Of a DNA stretch of 64,000 nucleotides, positions 33,736 to 43,639 are shown piece by piece. How positions within the stretch are numbered: the first letter of the stretch is position 1; the number at the start of each line of letters is the position of its first letter. The notes below the pieces were generated by a model, which saw only the letters and a list, made by a program, of their open reading frames with translations, did no database searches and was not told the DNA's origin. Origin of the DNA: Candidatus Accumulibacter cognatus (lineage in GTDB: Bacteria > Pseudomonadota > Gammaproteobacteria > Burkholderiales > Rhodocyclaceae); contig CP058708.1 of NCBI GenBank assembly GCA_013414765.1, positions 2,041,553 through 2,105,552 on the forward strand. Direction: 5' to 3'. The translations under genes were made by a program, and so were the position numbers.

Positions 33736-36700
33736 GGGTTTGCCTGCGTGCTCAGTTGATGAATGATGTCCTTGACCGCGGCAACGCGGTCGCCAAGGCT
33801 CGTGCAGTGGCGTTTGAGAATCAGCTTGTCCTGTCCAGCCAAGCGGTAGTTGCGGTCCTTCTGGATCAAATGGATGATGCGCATCGGATCGATCGGCGGC
33901 TTGGCTTCAAACTGTACGACGATCTGCTCGGCGTTGGCGTCGAGCTTGCTGATCCCGAGAGGCCTGCAGAGCAGGCGCAGTCGGTGGCTGTCGAGCAGAG
34001 CGCGAGCCTGTGATGGCAATGCTCCGAAGCGATCGATCAGCTCTTCCTGCAGGTCGGCCAGGGCCTCCGCGGTCACGCAGTCGGCAAGGCGCTTGTAAAG
34101 CGTCAGCCTTTCGTGGACGTCGGGAGCGTAGTCGTCGGGGAGCAGGGCGGGCGTGTGCAGCTTGATTTCGGTGGTGATCGCCAATGGCTGCATCAGGTCT
34201 GGCTCCTTGCCCAGTTTGAGCGCTGCGACGGCGCGATTGAGCATCTCGGTGAACAGGTTGAAACCGACTTCCTGCATTTCCCCGGACTGGTTGGCACCGA
34301 GCACCTCGCCAGCACCACGGATTTCGAGGTCGTGCATCGCCAGATAGAAACCGGCACCGAGTTCGTCCATCATCTGGATCGCCTCCAGACGCTGCCTGGC
34401 CTGCTTGTTGAGCGCTGCCTCGTCGTGCGTCAGAAGATAGGCGTAGGCCTGATGGTGCGAGCGTCCGACCCGGCCGCGTAACTGATGCAACTGGGCGAGA
34501 CCGAATTTTTCGGCACGGTTGATGATGATGGTATTGGCGTGCGGGTTGTCGATGCCGGTTTCGATGATCGTCGTGCACAGCAGCAGATTGGCCCGTTGTT
34601 GCGTGAAGTCGCGCATCACCCTTTCCAGATCGCGCTCATTCATCTGGCCGTGGCCGACGACGATGCGAGCTTCGGGCAATAGCTTGGCGAGCTTGTCGCG
34701 CATGTTCCCGATGGTGTCGACTTCGTTGTGCAGGAAATAGACTTGCCCACCGCGCTTGAATTCTCGCAACAGTGCTTCACGTATGACGCCGTCGGAATAT
34801 CGGTTGACGAAGGTCTTGATCGCCAGGCGTTTCTGCGGCGCGGTGGCGATCACCGAAAAGTCGCGCAGGCCTTCAAGCGACATCGCGAGCGTGCGCGGGA
34901 TCGGTGTTGCGGTCAGGGTCAGCACGTCGACCTCGGCACGCAGCGCTTTCAGCGTTTCCTTCTGGCGGACGCCAAAGCGGTGTTCCTCATCAATGATGAC
35001 TAGCCCGAGACGGCTGAAACGCACGTCTTTTTGCAGCAGCCTGTGTGTTCCGATGACGATATCGAGCCTGCCGTCGCCCAGTTCCTGAAGGGCCTGTGCC
35101 GCTTCCTTTCCGGTCTTGAAACGAGAGAGTTCGGCGATTCTGACTGGCCAGTCGGCAAAACGGTCGCTGAAAGTCTGGAAATGTTGTTCGCAGAGCAGGG
35201 TCGTCGGGCAGAGAACGGCAACCTGCCGGCCTCCGGCGACTGCGCAGAAAGCAGCTCGCAAGGCTACCTCGGTCTTGCCGAAGCCGACGTCGCCACAGAC
35301 CAGGCGGTCCATCGGCCGGCCTGATTTCATGTCCTCGATGACTGCAGCGATGGCTGTGGCCTGGTCAGGCGTTTCTTCGAAACCGAAACCGTCTGCGAAA
35401 GCGTCATAGTCATGGGTCGTGAACTCGCAGGCATGGCCCTGTCTGGCCGATCGCAGGGCATAGAGCGCGAGGAGTTCTGCGGCGGTGTCGCGAGCCTGCA
35501 GGGCGGCACAGCGCTTGGCCTTTTCCCATTGCTGAGAGCCGAGGGTGTGCAATGGTGCCGTATCCGGGTCGGAGCCCGAGTAGCGCGCGATGACGTGTAG
35601 CTGCGATACGGGGACATAGAGCCTGGCATCGCCGGCGTAGTGCAGTTCGAGGAACTCCATCTCGCCTTCGCCCAGATCAAGGTGGACCAGGCCCCGATAA
35701 CGTCCGATGCCGTGTTGCTCATGCACGACCGGCGAACCTACCTTCAATTCGGTGAGATCCCGCAGCCAGTTGTCGACCGACGCCCTGCGCTGAGCCACGT
35801 GGCGAGTTCGCCGCGACGGACTGTCGGCGTACAGCTCAGCTTCGGTGACGATCGCTAGTTGGGCGAGCTGGAAGCCGTCATGCAGCGGGCCAACCGCCAG
35901 CGACAAGCGGCTTTCGGTGGCAAGGAAGTCGCTGAAACTGGCGCTCGCCTGTGGTTTCAGGCCATATTCCGAGAACAGTCCGGATAAGGTTTCACGGCGC
36001 CCGGCGGTTTCTGCAAGCAACAGCACACGGCCGGGAAAAGCGGCGAGAAAGGCCTGCAGACGACCGAGCGGGTTGTCAGCGCGGCGGTCGATGGCCAGCG
36101 CAGGCAGGCCGCGTGCCGGCCCTTCATGGTCGGCCTTCAAGTCGATTCGGGCATAGGCCTTGGCGGCAATGAAGAACGGTTCTTCGGCCAGGAAGAGATC
36201 GGCCGGTGGCAGCAGCGGGCGGCTACGGTCGCCCGCGAGCATGGTGTAGCGCGACTGTGCCTCGTGCCAGAAGTCCCGGATCGCTGCCGGCACCGTGCTG
36301 TACAGGCAAAGTACGGTGTGGCGTGGCAGGTAGTCGAAAAGGGTGGCCGTTTCCTCGAAGAAAAGGGGTAGCCAGTACTCGATGCCGGCCGCCGCGAGGC
36401 CATTCGAGACGTCCTTGTAGATCCCCGCGCGACCAGGGTCGCCTTCGAAAATCTCCCGAAAGCGCTGGCGGAAACGGGTGCGACCCGTGTTGTCGAGCGG
36501 AAACTCGCGTGCCGGGAGCAGGCGCACTTCCGGTACGGGATAGAGTGTGCGCTGGTTGTCGACGTCGAAAGTCTTGATGCTTTCGATCTCGTTGTCGAAG
36601 AGGTCGAGGCGGAAAGGCAGTGGCGAGCCCATCGGGAAGAGATCGACGAGACCGCCACGGATCGCGTACTCGCCCGGTGCCACGACTTGCGTGACCAACG

Positions 36701-37163
36701 TGTAACCGGCCAGGGTCATCTGGGCGCGGAACTGTTCCGGGTCGAGCTTCTCACCCTGTTTGAGGAAGAAAGTGTAGGCCGCCAGGTAGGCCGGCGGTGC
36801 GAGACGGTAGACCGCCGTGCCGGCAGGGACCAGCAGCACGTCACATTCACCGCGCATGACTGCATAGAGCGTTGCCAGTCGCTCGGAAACCAGGTCGTGG
36901 TGTGGAGAGAAGCTGTCGTAGGGCAGGGTTTCCCAGTCGGGTAGCAGGCGGACACGCAGATGAGCCGCGAACCAGGGGATTTCCTGCAGCAGACGGTGTG
37001 CGTCGCCGGCGCTGGCAGTGAGCACCGCCAGCATACGCCGCTCGCTGCCAGTACTCGCTTCCGAGGCTGACTGGGCGATCAGGAGGGCATCAGCAGAGCC
37101 TGCAGGAAACTGAAGCCTTTCGCCGATTTCGGGTAATGGCGATCGGGGAAGCGGAAATGACAA
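33732..37163 (-). CDS. mfd: Transcription-repair coupling factor Mfd
   Basis: A 1143-residue full-length Mfd. The UvrB-homology domains are at about 1-340, and the RNA polymerase-interacting domain at about 460-530 (LKVGSPVVHEQHGIGRYRGL). The RecG-like translocase motor has CGDVGFGKTEVALRAAF, VIIDEEHRFG, TATPIPRTL, FLHNEVDTI, TTIIETGIDNP and RGRVGRS. A TRCF C-terminal domain starts about residue 1000. It removes RNA polymerase stalled at DNA lesions and recruits UvrA. The 3' end overlaps aroG by 4 bases, an unusual functional pairing but a tight one. Confidence 0.95.
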   Translation of the reverse strand: MSFPLPRSPLPEIGERLQFPAGSADALLIAQSASEASTGSERRMLAVLTASAGDAHRLLQEIPWFAAHLRVRLLPDWETLPYDSFSPHHDLVSERLATLYAVMRGECDVLLVPAGTAVYRLAPPAYLAAYTFFLKQGEKLDPEQFRAQMTLAGYTLVTQVVAPGEYAIRGGLVDLFPMGSPLPFRLDLFDNEIESIKTFDVDNQRTLYPVPEVRLLPAREFPLDNTGRTRFRQRFREIFEGDPGRAGIYKDVSNGLAAAGIEYWLPLFFEETATLFDYLPRHTVLCLYSTVPAAIRDFWHEAQSRYTMLAGDRSRPLLPPADLFLAEEPFFIAAKAYARIDLKADHEGPARGLPALAIDRRADNPLGRLQAFLAAFPGRVLLLAETAGRRETLSGLFSEYGLKPQASASFSDFLATESRLSLAVGPLHDGFQLAQLAIVTEAELYADSPSRRTRHVAQRRASVDNWLRDLTELKVGSPVVHEQHGIGRYRGLVHLDLGEGEMEFLELHYAGDARLYVPVSQLHVIARYSGSDPDTAPLHTLGSQQWEKAKRCAALQARDTAAELLALYALRSARQGHACEFTTHDYDAFADGFGFEETPDQATAIAAVIEDMKSGRPMDRLVCGDVGFGKTEVALRAAFCAVAGGRQVAVLCPTTLLCEQHFQTFSDRFADWPVRIAELSRFKTGKEAAQALQELGDGRLDIVIGTHRLLQKDVRFSRLGLVIIDEEHRFGVRQKETLKALRAEVDVLTLTATPIPRTLAMSLEGLRDFSVIATAPQKRLAIKTFVNRYSDGVIREALLREFKRGGQVYFLHNEVDTIGNMRDKLAKLLPEARIVVGHGQMNERDLERVMRDFTQQRANLLLCTTIIETGIDNPHANTIIINRAEKFGLAQLHQLRGRVGRSHHQAYAYLLTHDEAALNKQARQRLEAIQMMDELGAGFYLAMHDLEIRGAGEVLGANQSGEMQEVGFNLFTEMLNRAVAALKLGKEPDLMQPLAITTEIKLHTPALLPDDYAPDVHERLTLYKRLADCVTAEALADLQEELIDRFGALPSQARALLDSHRLRLLCRPLGISKLDANAEQIVVQFEAKPPIDPMRIIHLIQKDRNYRLAGQDKLILKRHCTSLGDRVAAVKDIIHQLSTQANP

Positions 37164-37353
37164 GGAATGCGACTCGCGACTCGGCTTCTGAAATGGGTGG
37201 GTCTGCCCATGCCGATCAGGGCTGGGCGGCGAAGGGCGGAATTATAGCCGATCAGGCCGGCTGATCGGCCGTCTTGATCGACATTTGCACTGCACTGTTT
37301 ACAGCCGTCGTGGCCAGCAACGAACGGGGGCTCGTTGCCTGCTCTGGCACGCA

Positions 37354-38103
37354 TCAGTGGCCTACAGCTTCGAGGGTTGCGCAGAGCGCGCTGAAGAACT
37401 GGGATGAACCACAACGAATCGAGTAATCGGCAACGTCCGACAAGGGCGTCGGGTGCGGATTGACTTCCACCACCACGGCACCGGCGCTTTTCGCCCACAG
37501 CGGCAGGCGGGCGGCGGGTTGTACGGTGAATGAGGTGCCGACACAGAAGAATACATCGGCCTTGAGGCTGGATCTCTCGGCAGCGGTGAAGACGCTTTCA
37601 TCAAGCGTTTCACCGAACATCACCAGATCGGGTCGAACCGGCGCTCCGCAAGCCGGGCAGGCGTAAGGTTCAAGGGCGTCTCGATTCCAGCTGGCGACAA
37701 ATCCGCAGTGCCGGTGACAACGCACCCGGTGGATGGTGCCATGCACTTCGAGGACGTGCCGGTTCCCGGCGCGCACGTGATAGCCATCGATATTCTGGGT
37801 AATCACGGTGAATTGTTGTGCCGAGCAGATTTCGTCCAGGCGGGCGATCGCGTGATGGCCGGCATTCGGATGCCTTTCATCGACCAGGTTCCGCAGTTGC
37901 AGCAGCCAGCTCCAGGCACGTTGCGGATTGCGCAGAAATCCTTCAATGCTGGCGACTTCGTCCGGGTCGACGTTATTCCACAGGCCGGTTGCCCCGTCGC
38001 GGAACGTCGGAATGCCACTATCGGCGGAAAGCCCTGCACCCGAAAAAACGACGACTTCGCTCGCCTCGCGCAGGAGCGAAGCGATTGATTCCAGATTCTG
38101 CAT
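37354..38103 (-). CDS. cobB: Sir2-family NAD-dependent protein deacylase
   Basis: From ATG 38103 (MQNLESIASLL) 249 residues. The sirtuin motifs are all present: SGAGLSADSGIPTFRD, VITQNIDGYHVRAG with the catalytic His in VLEVHGTIH, a zinc site with Cys-rich RCHRHC and CPACG, then PDLVMFGE, VGTSFTVQPAARLP and VEVNPHPTPL. It removes acyl groups from lysines using NAD. An upstream ATG at 38142 is less likely. Confidence 0.92.
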   Translation of the reverse strand: MQNLESIASLLREASEVVVFSGAGLSADSGIPTFRDGATGLWNNVDPDEVASIEGFLRNPQRAWSWLLQLRNLVDERHPNAGHHAIARLDEICSAQQFTVITQNIDGYHVRAGNRHVLEVHGTIHRVRCHRHCGFVASWNRDALEPYACPACGAPVRPDLVMFGETLDESVFTAAERSSLKADVFFCVGTSFTVQPAARLPLWAKSAGAVVVEVNPHPTPLSDVADYSIRCGSSQFFSALCATLEAVGH

Positions 38104-38343
38104 GAGCATCTCCATCGTCAAAGCTGGCAGCGATTGTCGCATGTTCAGCGGAGCGACGTCATCGCGGTTACTGAAGCACGCCTGGCGCCGCCATCGGGCC
38201 TAGATCGTTGTATAAATGCCACACAATGCCAGGCCAATGCTTGAAGCAAATCAAGTTTGTATGCTTAAATCTCCTGACTGCGCAAAAATCGCATCGCGTT
38301 ACACGCATTCGGACCTAACAGAGATTACTCGAGGAGGAACATC

Positions 38344-39015
38344 TTGAAATCGAAAATCATTACTACCCTGCTGGCCTCTATCGGCCTCTTTGCGGCGGCT
38401 GGCTCCGTGCAAGCTCAAACCGCCAATGATCGCGTCTACGTGATCGACCAACGCGGTGAAGTCGTGGTCAGCGGTACCGGCCTTTGCTGGCGCACCGGCT
38501 TCTGGACCCCGGCTGCGGCCGCCAAGGACCCGGCCGGCTGCAAGTGCGACAAGGATCTGCTGCCGAAGGAAGTCTGCGAACCGGCTGTCGCCAAGGCTGC
38601 GCCAGGTGCCGCCGCGCCGCCGGCTAGCAAGCCTTCGGCCGATAAGATCACGGTTGCTGCCGACGCGCTGTTCGACTTCGACAAGGCGACCTTGCGTCCG
38701 GAAGGCAAGGCTAAGCTGGATGAAGTGGTCGCAAAGTCCAAGGCGATCAATCTGGAACTGATCACGGCCACCGGCCATACCGACCGTTTCGGTTCCGACG
38801 CCTACAACCAGAAACTCTCCGAGAAGCGCGCTGCCGCGGTCAAGACCTACCTGGTCAGCAAGGGGATCGCAGCCAACCTCGTCATCACCGCTGGCAAGGG
38901 CAAGACGCAACCGGTCACCAAGCCTGATCAGTGCCCAGGTCCGAAGAGCAAGAAGACCATCGCCTGCCTGCAGCCTGACCGGCGTGTCGATATCGAAGTC
39001 ATCGGCAACAAGTAA
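38344..39015 (+). CDS. OmpA-family outer-membrane/peptidoglycan-anchoring protein (copy 1)
   Basis: Starts at TTG 38344 behind GAGGAGGAAC, which decides the start. The signal peptide is KSKIITTLLASIGLFAAAGS-VQAQ. A short mature N-terminal region contains [20 protein letters not shown] and an Ala/Pro linker. The OmpA_C domain follows (about 105-220): [50 protein letters not shown] and RRVDIEVIG. There is no eight-strand barrel, only a short N-terminal segment, as in betaproteobacterial OmpA-like proteins. A near-identical paralogue lies at 40488-41174. Confidence 0.9.
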   Translation: MKSKIITTLLASIGLFAAAGSVQAQTANDRVYVIDQRGEVVVSGTGLCWRTGFWTPAAAAKDPAGCKCDKDLLPKEVCEPAVAKAAPGAAAPPASKPSADKITVAADALFDFDKATLRPEGKAKLDEVVAKSKAINLELITATGHTDRFGSDAYNQKLSEKRAAAVKTYLVSKGIAANLVITAGKGKTQPVTKPDQCPGPKSKKTIACLQPDRRVDIEVIGNK

Positions 39016-39033
39016 TTCCGGCGAAATGCCTCC

Positions 39034-39063
39034 GAAAACCCCGCTCTGGCGGGGTTTTTTTTA
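39034..39063 (+). terminator. Rho-independent terminator after ompA-like copy 1
   Basis: AAAACCCCGC and GCGGGGTTTT pair around a TCTG loop and are followed by a T-run, 19 bases after the stop codon. Confidence 0.9.
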
Positions 39064-39084
39064 GGTCTTTCGAATGTCAGTGCG

Positions 39085-40410
39085 ATGACCATGCCCTTGC
39101 CGCCCGTCGACCTCGTCATCGAGGCACGCTGGATCGTTCCCGTCGATCCAGCCGATCTGGTTCTCGAAAACCATGCCGTGGTCGTCGATCACGGCCGCAT
39201 CATCGACCTCCTCCCGCAGAACGAGGTGGCGGATCGCTTTGCACCACGCGCACGCAAGCGCCTGGCGCAGCACGTGCTGATTCCGGGACTAATCAATTTG
39301 CACACCCATGCCGCGATGAGTCTGCTGCGCGGTCTGGCCGATGACCTGCCCCTGATGCAGTGGCTACGGGAGCATGTCTGGCCAGCCGAGGCGAGGCATG
39401 TCTCGGCACAGTTTGTCCATGACGGTACGCTGCTGGCCTGCGCCGAGATGCTGCGTGGCGGCATCACCTGTTTCAACGATATGTATTTCTTCCCGAGGGC
39501 CGCCGCCGAGGCGGCGCTCGCTACGGGAATGCGCGCCGCGATCGGCCTCATCACCGTCGACTTTCCAAGCAACTATGCGGCGGATGCGGACGATTATCTG
39601 GACAAAGGGCTGGCCGTCCGGGACCAGTTGCTGGAGGAACCGCTGCTGTCTTTCTGCCTTGCCCCGCATGCCCCCTACACCGTTGGCGAGCGGAGCTTTG
39701 CCAGGGTGCTGACCCTGGCCGAACAGATCGAACTGCCGATTCATCTCCATCTGCATGAAACTGCTCAGGAAATAGACGATAGCCTGCAGCGCTTCGGGGT
39801 GCGCCCAATCGAACGTCTCGGCCGCCTCGGTCTTCTCAGTCCGGCCCTGATCGCCGTGCACGCCGTGCACCTGAATGGCCATGAAATCGAACTGCTGGCG
39901 CAGCACGGCTGTTCCGTGGCACATTGTCCCAGTTCCAATCTCAAGCTTGCCAGTGGCATTGCTCCGATTACGGAACTGTCCGCCCGGGGCGTCAACATCG
40001 GTCTGGGTACAGACGGTGCGGCGAGCAACAACCGCCTCGACATCTTTCAGGAGATGCGTCTGGCTGCCCTGCTCGCCAAGGAACAGAGCGGGCGCGCCGA
40101 TGCCATCAATGCTCATCGGGTATTGCGCATGGCGACTCTTGGCGGCGCCCGCGCGCTCGGTCTCGACGCCTGTATCGGCTCGATCAGCCGCGGCAAAGCG
40201 GCCGACTTATGCGCTGTCAGACTGGACGATGTCGCCCTCGTTCCCTGTTACGATCCGGTTTCACATCTCAGCTACGTGCTAGGCCGTGAGCATGTTTCCG
40301 AGGTTTGGGTGGCGGGCCGGATGCGCGTTGAAAACGGGCAACTGGTTGATAACAACGAAATTGGATTGATAAAACGGGCCCTCTTGTGGCAGAATAAAAT
40401 TCGTCCGTGA
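39085..40410 (+). CDS. mtaD: 5-methylthioadenosine/S-adenosylhomocysteine deaminase-type amidohydrolase
   Basis: 441 residues, TrzA/SsnA/MtaD branch of the metal-dependent amidohydrolases. Visible markers are the metal-binding LINLHTHAAMSLLRGLADD, TCFNDMYFF, APHAPYTVG, LHLHETAQEI, the metal His in LIAVHAVHL, VAHCPSSNLKL and the catalytic Asp in GLGTDGAASNN. The likely reaction is deamination of SAH or MTA, fitting its position one gene from the SAM-using UbiG. Guanine or other aminohydrolase activity remains possible. Confidence 0.85.
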   Translation: MTMPLPPVDLVIEARWIVPVDPADLVLENHAVVVDHGRIIDLLPQNEVADRFAPRARKRLAQHVLIPGLINLHTHAAMSLLRGLADDLPLMQWLREHVWPAEARHVSAQFVHDGTLLACAEMLRGGITCFNDMYFFPRAAAEAALATGMRAAIGLITVDFPSNYAADADDYLDKGLAVRDQLLEEPLLSFCLAPHAPYTVGERSFARVLTLAEQIELPIHLHLHETAQEIDDSLQRFGVRPIERLGRLGLLSPALIAVHAVHLNGHEIELLAQHGCSVAHCPSSNLKLASGIAPITELSARGVNIGLGTDGAASNNRLDIFQEMRLAALLAKEQSGRADAINAHRVLRMATLGGARALGLDACIGSISRGKAADLCAVRLDDVALVPCYDPVSHLSYVLGREHVSEVWVAGRMRVENGQLVDNNEIGLIKRALLWQNKIRP

Positions 40411-40487
40411 TGAGTTCGGTCAACAACGAGGCGTCAATAGGCCATGCGGACCACGCCCGCAGGCTTCAACTAACGAGGGGAACCTAG

Positions 40488-41174
40488 ATGAACAGAACCG
40501 CAAAATACTCCATGATGGCCTTGCTCACCGCCGCCACGGTCGGCTTTGGCGCCTCGCTTGCTCATGCACAGACTTCGATTCCCCTGGACCGGGTATACGT
40601 CATCGACCAACGCGGTGAAGTCGTGATGAGCGGCGCCGGACTCTGCTGGCGCACCGGTTTCTGGACCCCGGCTGCGGCGGCCAACGATCCGGCGGGTTGC
40701 AAGTGCGACAAGGATCTGCTGCCCAAGGAGGTCTGCGAGCCGGCCGTTGCCAAAGCTGCGCCGGGCGCGGCCGCACCGGCGCCAGGCAAGCCCGCGGGCG
40801 ACAAGATCACGGTTGCCGCCGACGCGCTGTTCGATTTCGACAAGGCGACGCTGCGTCCCGAAGGCAAGGCCAAGCTTGACGACGTGGTCGCCAAGTCCAA
40901 GGCCATCAAACTCGAAGTGATCATTGCCGTTGGCCATACCGACCGCTTTGGTTCCGACGCCTATAATCAGAAACTGTCCGAGAAGCGTGCCGCCGCGGTC
41001 AAGGCCTATCTGGTCAGCAAGGGCATCGAGGCCAACCGCGTTTACACCGAAGGCAAGGGCAAGAAGAATCCGGTCACCAAGCCAGATCAGTGCCCAGGTC
41101 CGAAGAGCAAGAAGACGATTGCTTGCCTGCAGCCTGACCGTCGTGTCGATATCGAACTCATCGGCACCAAGTAA
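40488..41174 (+). CDS. OmpA-family protein (copy 2, paralogue of 38344-39015)
   Basis: 228 residues with signal peptide [27 protein letters not shown] and the same layout as copy 1: [20 protein letters not shown], an Ala/Pro linker, and the OmpA_C domain with [20 protein letters not shown] and [20 protein letters not shown]. The mature proteins differ mainly in the signal and linker. GAGGGGAACC precedes ATG 40488. The two copies flank the amidohydrolase, which points to an old local duplication. Confidence 0.9.
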   Translation: MNRTAKYSMMALLTAATVGFGASLAHAQTSIPLDRVYVIDQRGEVVMSGAGLCWRTGFWTPAAAANDPAGCKCDKDLLPKEVCEPAVAKAAPGAAAPAPGKPAGDKITVAADALFDFDKATLRPEGKAKLDDVVAKSKAIKLEVIIAVGHTDRFGSDAYNQKLSEKRAAAVKAYLVSKGIEANRVYTEGKGKKNPVTKPDQCPGPKSKKTIACLQPDRRVDIELIGTK

Positions 41175-41193
41175 TCCCTGCCTGTGTTTTCCG

Positions 41194-41224
41194 GAAGCCC
41201 TGCTTTTGCAGGGCTTTTTTCTTT
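41194..41224 (+). terminator. Rho-independent terminator after ompA-like copy 2
   Basis: AAGCCCTGC and GCAGGGCTT pair around a TTTT loop followed by a T-rich tract; it lies 19 bases after the stop and 24 before ubiG. Confidence 0.9.
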
Positions 41225-41248
41225 TACGTGATGGTTACCCGAGGTGCC

Positions 41249-41947
41249 ATGATCAACGCCGACCAGAGCGAACTCGAGAAATTCAGCCAGCTTGCGCATC
41301 GCTGGTGGGATCCGGGCAGCGATTTCAAGCCCCTGCACGACATCAACCCACTGCGTCTGGATTGGATCGACGACCAGTGCCCACTCGCCGGCAAGCGCGT
41401 GCTTGACGTCGGTTGTGGTGGCGGCTTGCTCTCCGAAGGGATGTGCGAAAGAGGTGCGGCAGTGACCGGTATCGATCTTTCGGAGAAGGCGCTGAGCGTG
41501 GCCCGCCTGCACCTGCTCGAAAGCGGGCAGGTGGTCGAGTATCGCAAGATCGCGGCCGAAGAACTCGCTGCCCAGGAGTGCAGCAGTTACGACGTTGTCA
41601 CCTGTCTGGAGATGCTCGAACACGTTCCCGATCCATCCAGCACGATTGCCGCTTGTGCTGCACTGGTCAAGCCTGGCGGGCATGTATTCTTTTCGACCAT
41701 CAACCGCAATCCGAAGGCCTACCTGTTGGCGGTGATCGGCGCAGAGTATGTCCTGCGCATGCTGCCCAGGGGTACTCACGATTACGCCAGATTCATCAAG
41801 CCATCGGAACTTCTGCGCTGGGCCAGGAGTGTTGGTCTCGATGCGCTTGACTTGCGCGGGATGACCTACAATCCCTTGACGGGACGGTATTCTCTCGGCC
41901 GTGACTGCGACGTCAATTACTTGCTGCACACTGTGAAGAATGTTTGA
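41249..41947 (+). CDS. ubiG: Ubiquinone biosynthesis O-methyltransferase UbiG
   Basis: 232 residues from ATG 41249, preceded by GAGG; the frame also runs back to GTG 41228. UbiG markers are [36 protein letters not shown] motif [71 protein letters not shown] and [17 protein letters not shown]. It carries out both O-methylations of ubiquinone synthesis. It overlaps the downstream gph start by 8 bases. Confidence 0.95.
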   Translation: MINADQSELEKFSQLAHRWWDPGSDFKPLHDINPLRLDWIDDQCPLAGKRVLDVGCGGGLLSEGMCERGAAVTGIDLSEKALSVARLHLLESGQVVEYRKIAAEELAAQECSSYDVVTCLEMLEHVPDPSSTIAACAALVKPGGHVFFSTINRNPKAYLLAVIGAEYVLRMLPRGTHDYARFIKPSELLRWARSVGLDALDLRGMTYNPLTGRYSLGRDCDVNYLLHTVKNV

Positions 41948-42185
41948 AGCGGTCCTGTTCGACCTTGACGGAACTTTTGCCGATACCGCTCCGGATCTGG
42001 CGGCGGCACTCAACCGCTTGCGCTCTGATCTCGGCTTGGCAGCGCTTCCGGCGGCCCGCTTGCGTTCCCTCACTTCGCAGGGTGCCCGGGGCATGCTGAA
42101 GGCGGGGCTCGACATGCAGCAGGGCGATCCGGACTATGCGGAGTTCCATGATCGCTTCCTGCTATCACTCGCGGTGGAGAATTGA
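41940..42185 (+). pseudogene. gph: Phosphoglycolate phosphatase N-terminus, truncated by transposase DNA
   Basis: The reading frame starts [20 protein letters not shown], the HAD motif I of Gph with its catalytic Asp pair, and continues recognisably to about PDYAEFHDRF (42150). It then runs into the IS4-type fragment and stops at 42185. Only about 70 of about 220 residues remain, without HAD motifs II-IV, so no activity is expected. The usual ubiG-gph coupling (8-base overlap) is retained. Confidence 0.88.
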
Positions 42186-42552
42186 GGAAGCCTTTAAACG
42201 GATCCAGCACCGTCTCGGTTTCGAACATCTCTCGGGCATGTCCTGGTTGGCGGCACAACAAGACTTCGGCGCCAAGATCCTTTGCGACAAGCTCAATGCT
42301 CTGGCTGTCTATGCCGCCAGCGAACTCCTGGATCCCCACATCCGCGCACACTATCTGATCAACCGGGGCGACACCTTCTGTCGCCTCAAGCGTACTCTCG
42401 GGCGCTGGATCCACCAGGACCAGGGCGCTCACGACAACGTCGTCTCCGTCTTCGAACAGCTCATCAAGAACCTCGTCCAGATAAAACCTGAGCGATCATA
42501 CCCCCCGAAACTCCTATCGAAAACAGCACGCATCTCATGCCCACAAGGGTAA
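42158..42552 (+). pseudogene. IS4-family transposase C-terminal fragment
   Basis: CYHSRWRIEEAFKRIQHRLG, then FEHLSGMSWLAAQQDFGAKI and LCDKLNALAVYAASELLD give the C-terminal third of an IS4-type transposase with its YxxRWxIEExFK block, which includes the catalytic Glu. The upstream two thirds are absent; the fragment is joined directly to gph. The frame ends at 42552 in PPKLLSKTARISCPQG. Confidence 0.8.
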
Positions 42553-42588
42553 AGCATGACTATGTTCTGATACGTTAAGAGTATTGAT

Positions 42589-43617
42589 AACGTCAGTTCG
42601 GGATAAGTTTGGGAGACGGCGAGAGCCGGCGGAAGTCCTGAAGCGGTAGTCTGGGCTTGTTGGGCATCAGGCCATAGGCGATGAGGCCAGCCAGCAAATT
42701 GACGGCGAAATGGATGGGCGAGCGAAGGCGGGTATGCTCGATCTGACAGAGGTTTTTCAGTTCGTCGATGACGGTTTCCACGAGGGATCGCTGCCGTAGC
42801 ATCGCCTGGTCGAAGGGATCGAGGGCGACGGGCTTCCTGTTTTTCCTGACCTTGGTCACGAAGTCGATGCCGAGATCCTTCAGAAAGGGGGTCAGCCACT
42901 GGGCGATATCGCCCTTATCCGCATACCGCTTGCCAAAGAGGCGATCGGCAAAGTCGCACAAGGGCTTGCGGTCATCGACATTGCCTGGGGTCAGCTTGAC
43001 GCCGAGCAGTTCGCCCAAGTGATTGATGACTAAATGGAGTTTGAAACCGAAAAACCAGCCGGTCGAACTCTTGCCCCGCGCGGCCATGCCCTGGAACACC
43101 CGGTGGCGAGAAATCCGCAAGTTCTTGCAGACAGAGAGAGGAGTCGAATCCGCAATCGACACCCCGGAGCACTTGCCCGTGAGTTCCTCGAACAGGGCGG
43201 CCAGGGCGATCGCGCAGCGTGGCAGCAAATCGACACATCGCTGATAGGTGGGTAGTCGGGGAAACTCGCTACGCAGGTATCGGCCAACAGGGTTCAGATA
43301 GAAGGATTTAAACTGTCGGTAGCGAATCTGGTGGAATAGCACGACCAGCGTCATCAACTCCGGCACGGATAGGCTGCCTTTCCTCGACCGATGGCGCTTG
43401 CCATCGGTCAGCAGCCGGGCGTTGAGTTGAGGTTCGAACGCATTGTAAAAGTCGTCCATCCGGCAATACGTTTCGGTCAGATCGTCCATGATGAAACCTC
43501 CGTGTACGGGGTTGATCAGGTCATGCACTCAACCTACCAAGACAGCATTGGCTCTTATCCGTTTCACATCAATGCGTTAACGCCCAATTTTCGGCCTTGT
43601 TATCCCGAACTGACGTT
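42589..43617 (-). mobile_element. IS982-family insertion sequence, copy 1
   Basis: Inverted ends AACGTCAGTTCGGGATAA (42589) and TTATCCCGAACTGACGTT (to 43617) match perfectly. ATTGAT occurs directly outside both ends (42583-42588 and 43618-43623; possibly 7 bases with the preceding T). The element sits between the IS4-type fragment and an IS91-type remnant. Confidence 0.93.
42593..43489 (-). CDS. IS982-family transposase (copy 1)
   Basis: 298 residues from ATG 43489 (MDDLTETYCRMDDFYNAFEP), preceded by ACGGAGG. IS982 markers are RKGSLSVPELMTLVVLFHQI, CSGVSIADSTPLSVCKNLRI (first Asp), GWFFGFKLHLVINHLGELLG, VDDRKPL, LFGKRYADKGDIAQWL (second Asp) and the Glu in LVETVIDELKNLCQIEH. The gene reads to the very edge of the element, its stop codon lying in the terminal repeat. 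It is nearly identical in layout to the plus-strand copy at 63111. Confidence 0.92.
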   Translation of the reverse strand: MDDLTETYCRMDDFYNAFEPQLNARLLTDGKRHRSRKGSLSVPELMTLVVLFHQIRYRQFKSFYLNPVGRYLRSEFPRLPTYQRCVDLLPRCAIALAALFEELTGKCSGVSIADSTPLSVCKNLRISRHRVFQGMAARGKSSTGWFFGFKLHLVINHLGELLGVKLTPGNVDDRKPLCDFADRLFGKRYADKGDIAQWLTPFLKDLGIDFVTKVRKNRKPVALDPFDQAMLRQRSLVETVIDELKNLCQIEHTRLRSPIHFAVNLLAGLIAYGLMPNKPRLPLQDFRRLSPSPKLIPN

Positions 43618-43639
43618 ATTGATACGCTCCAGGGCGCGC

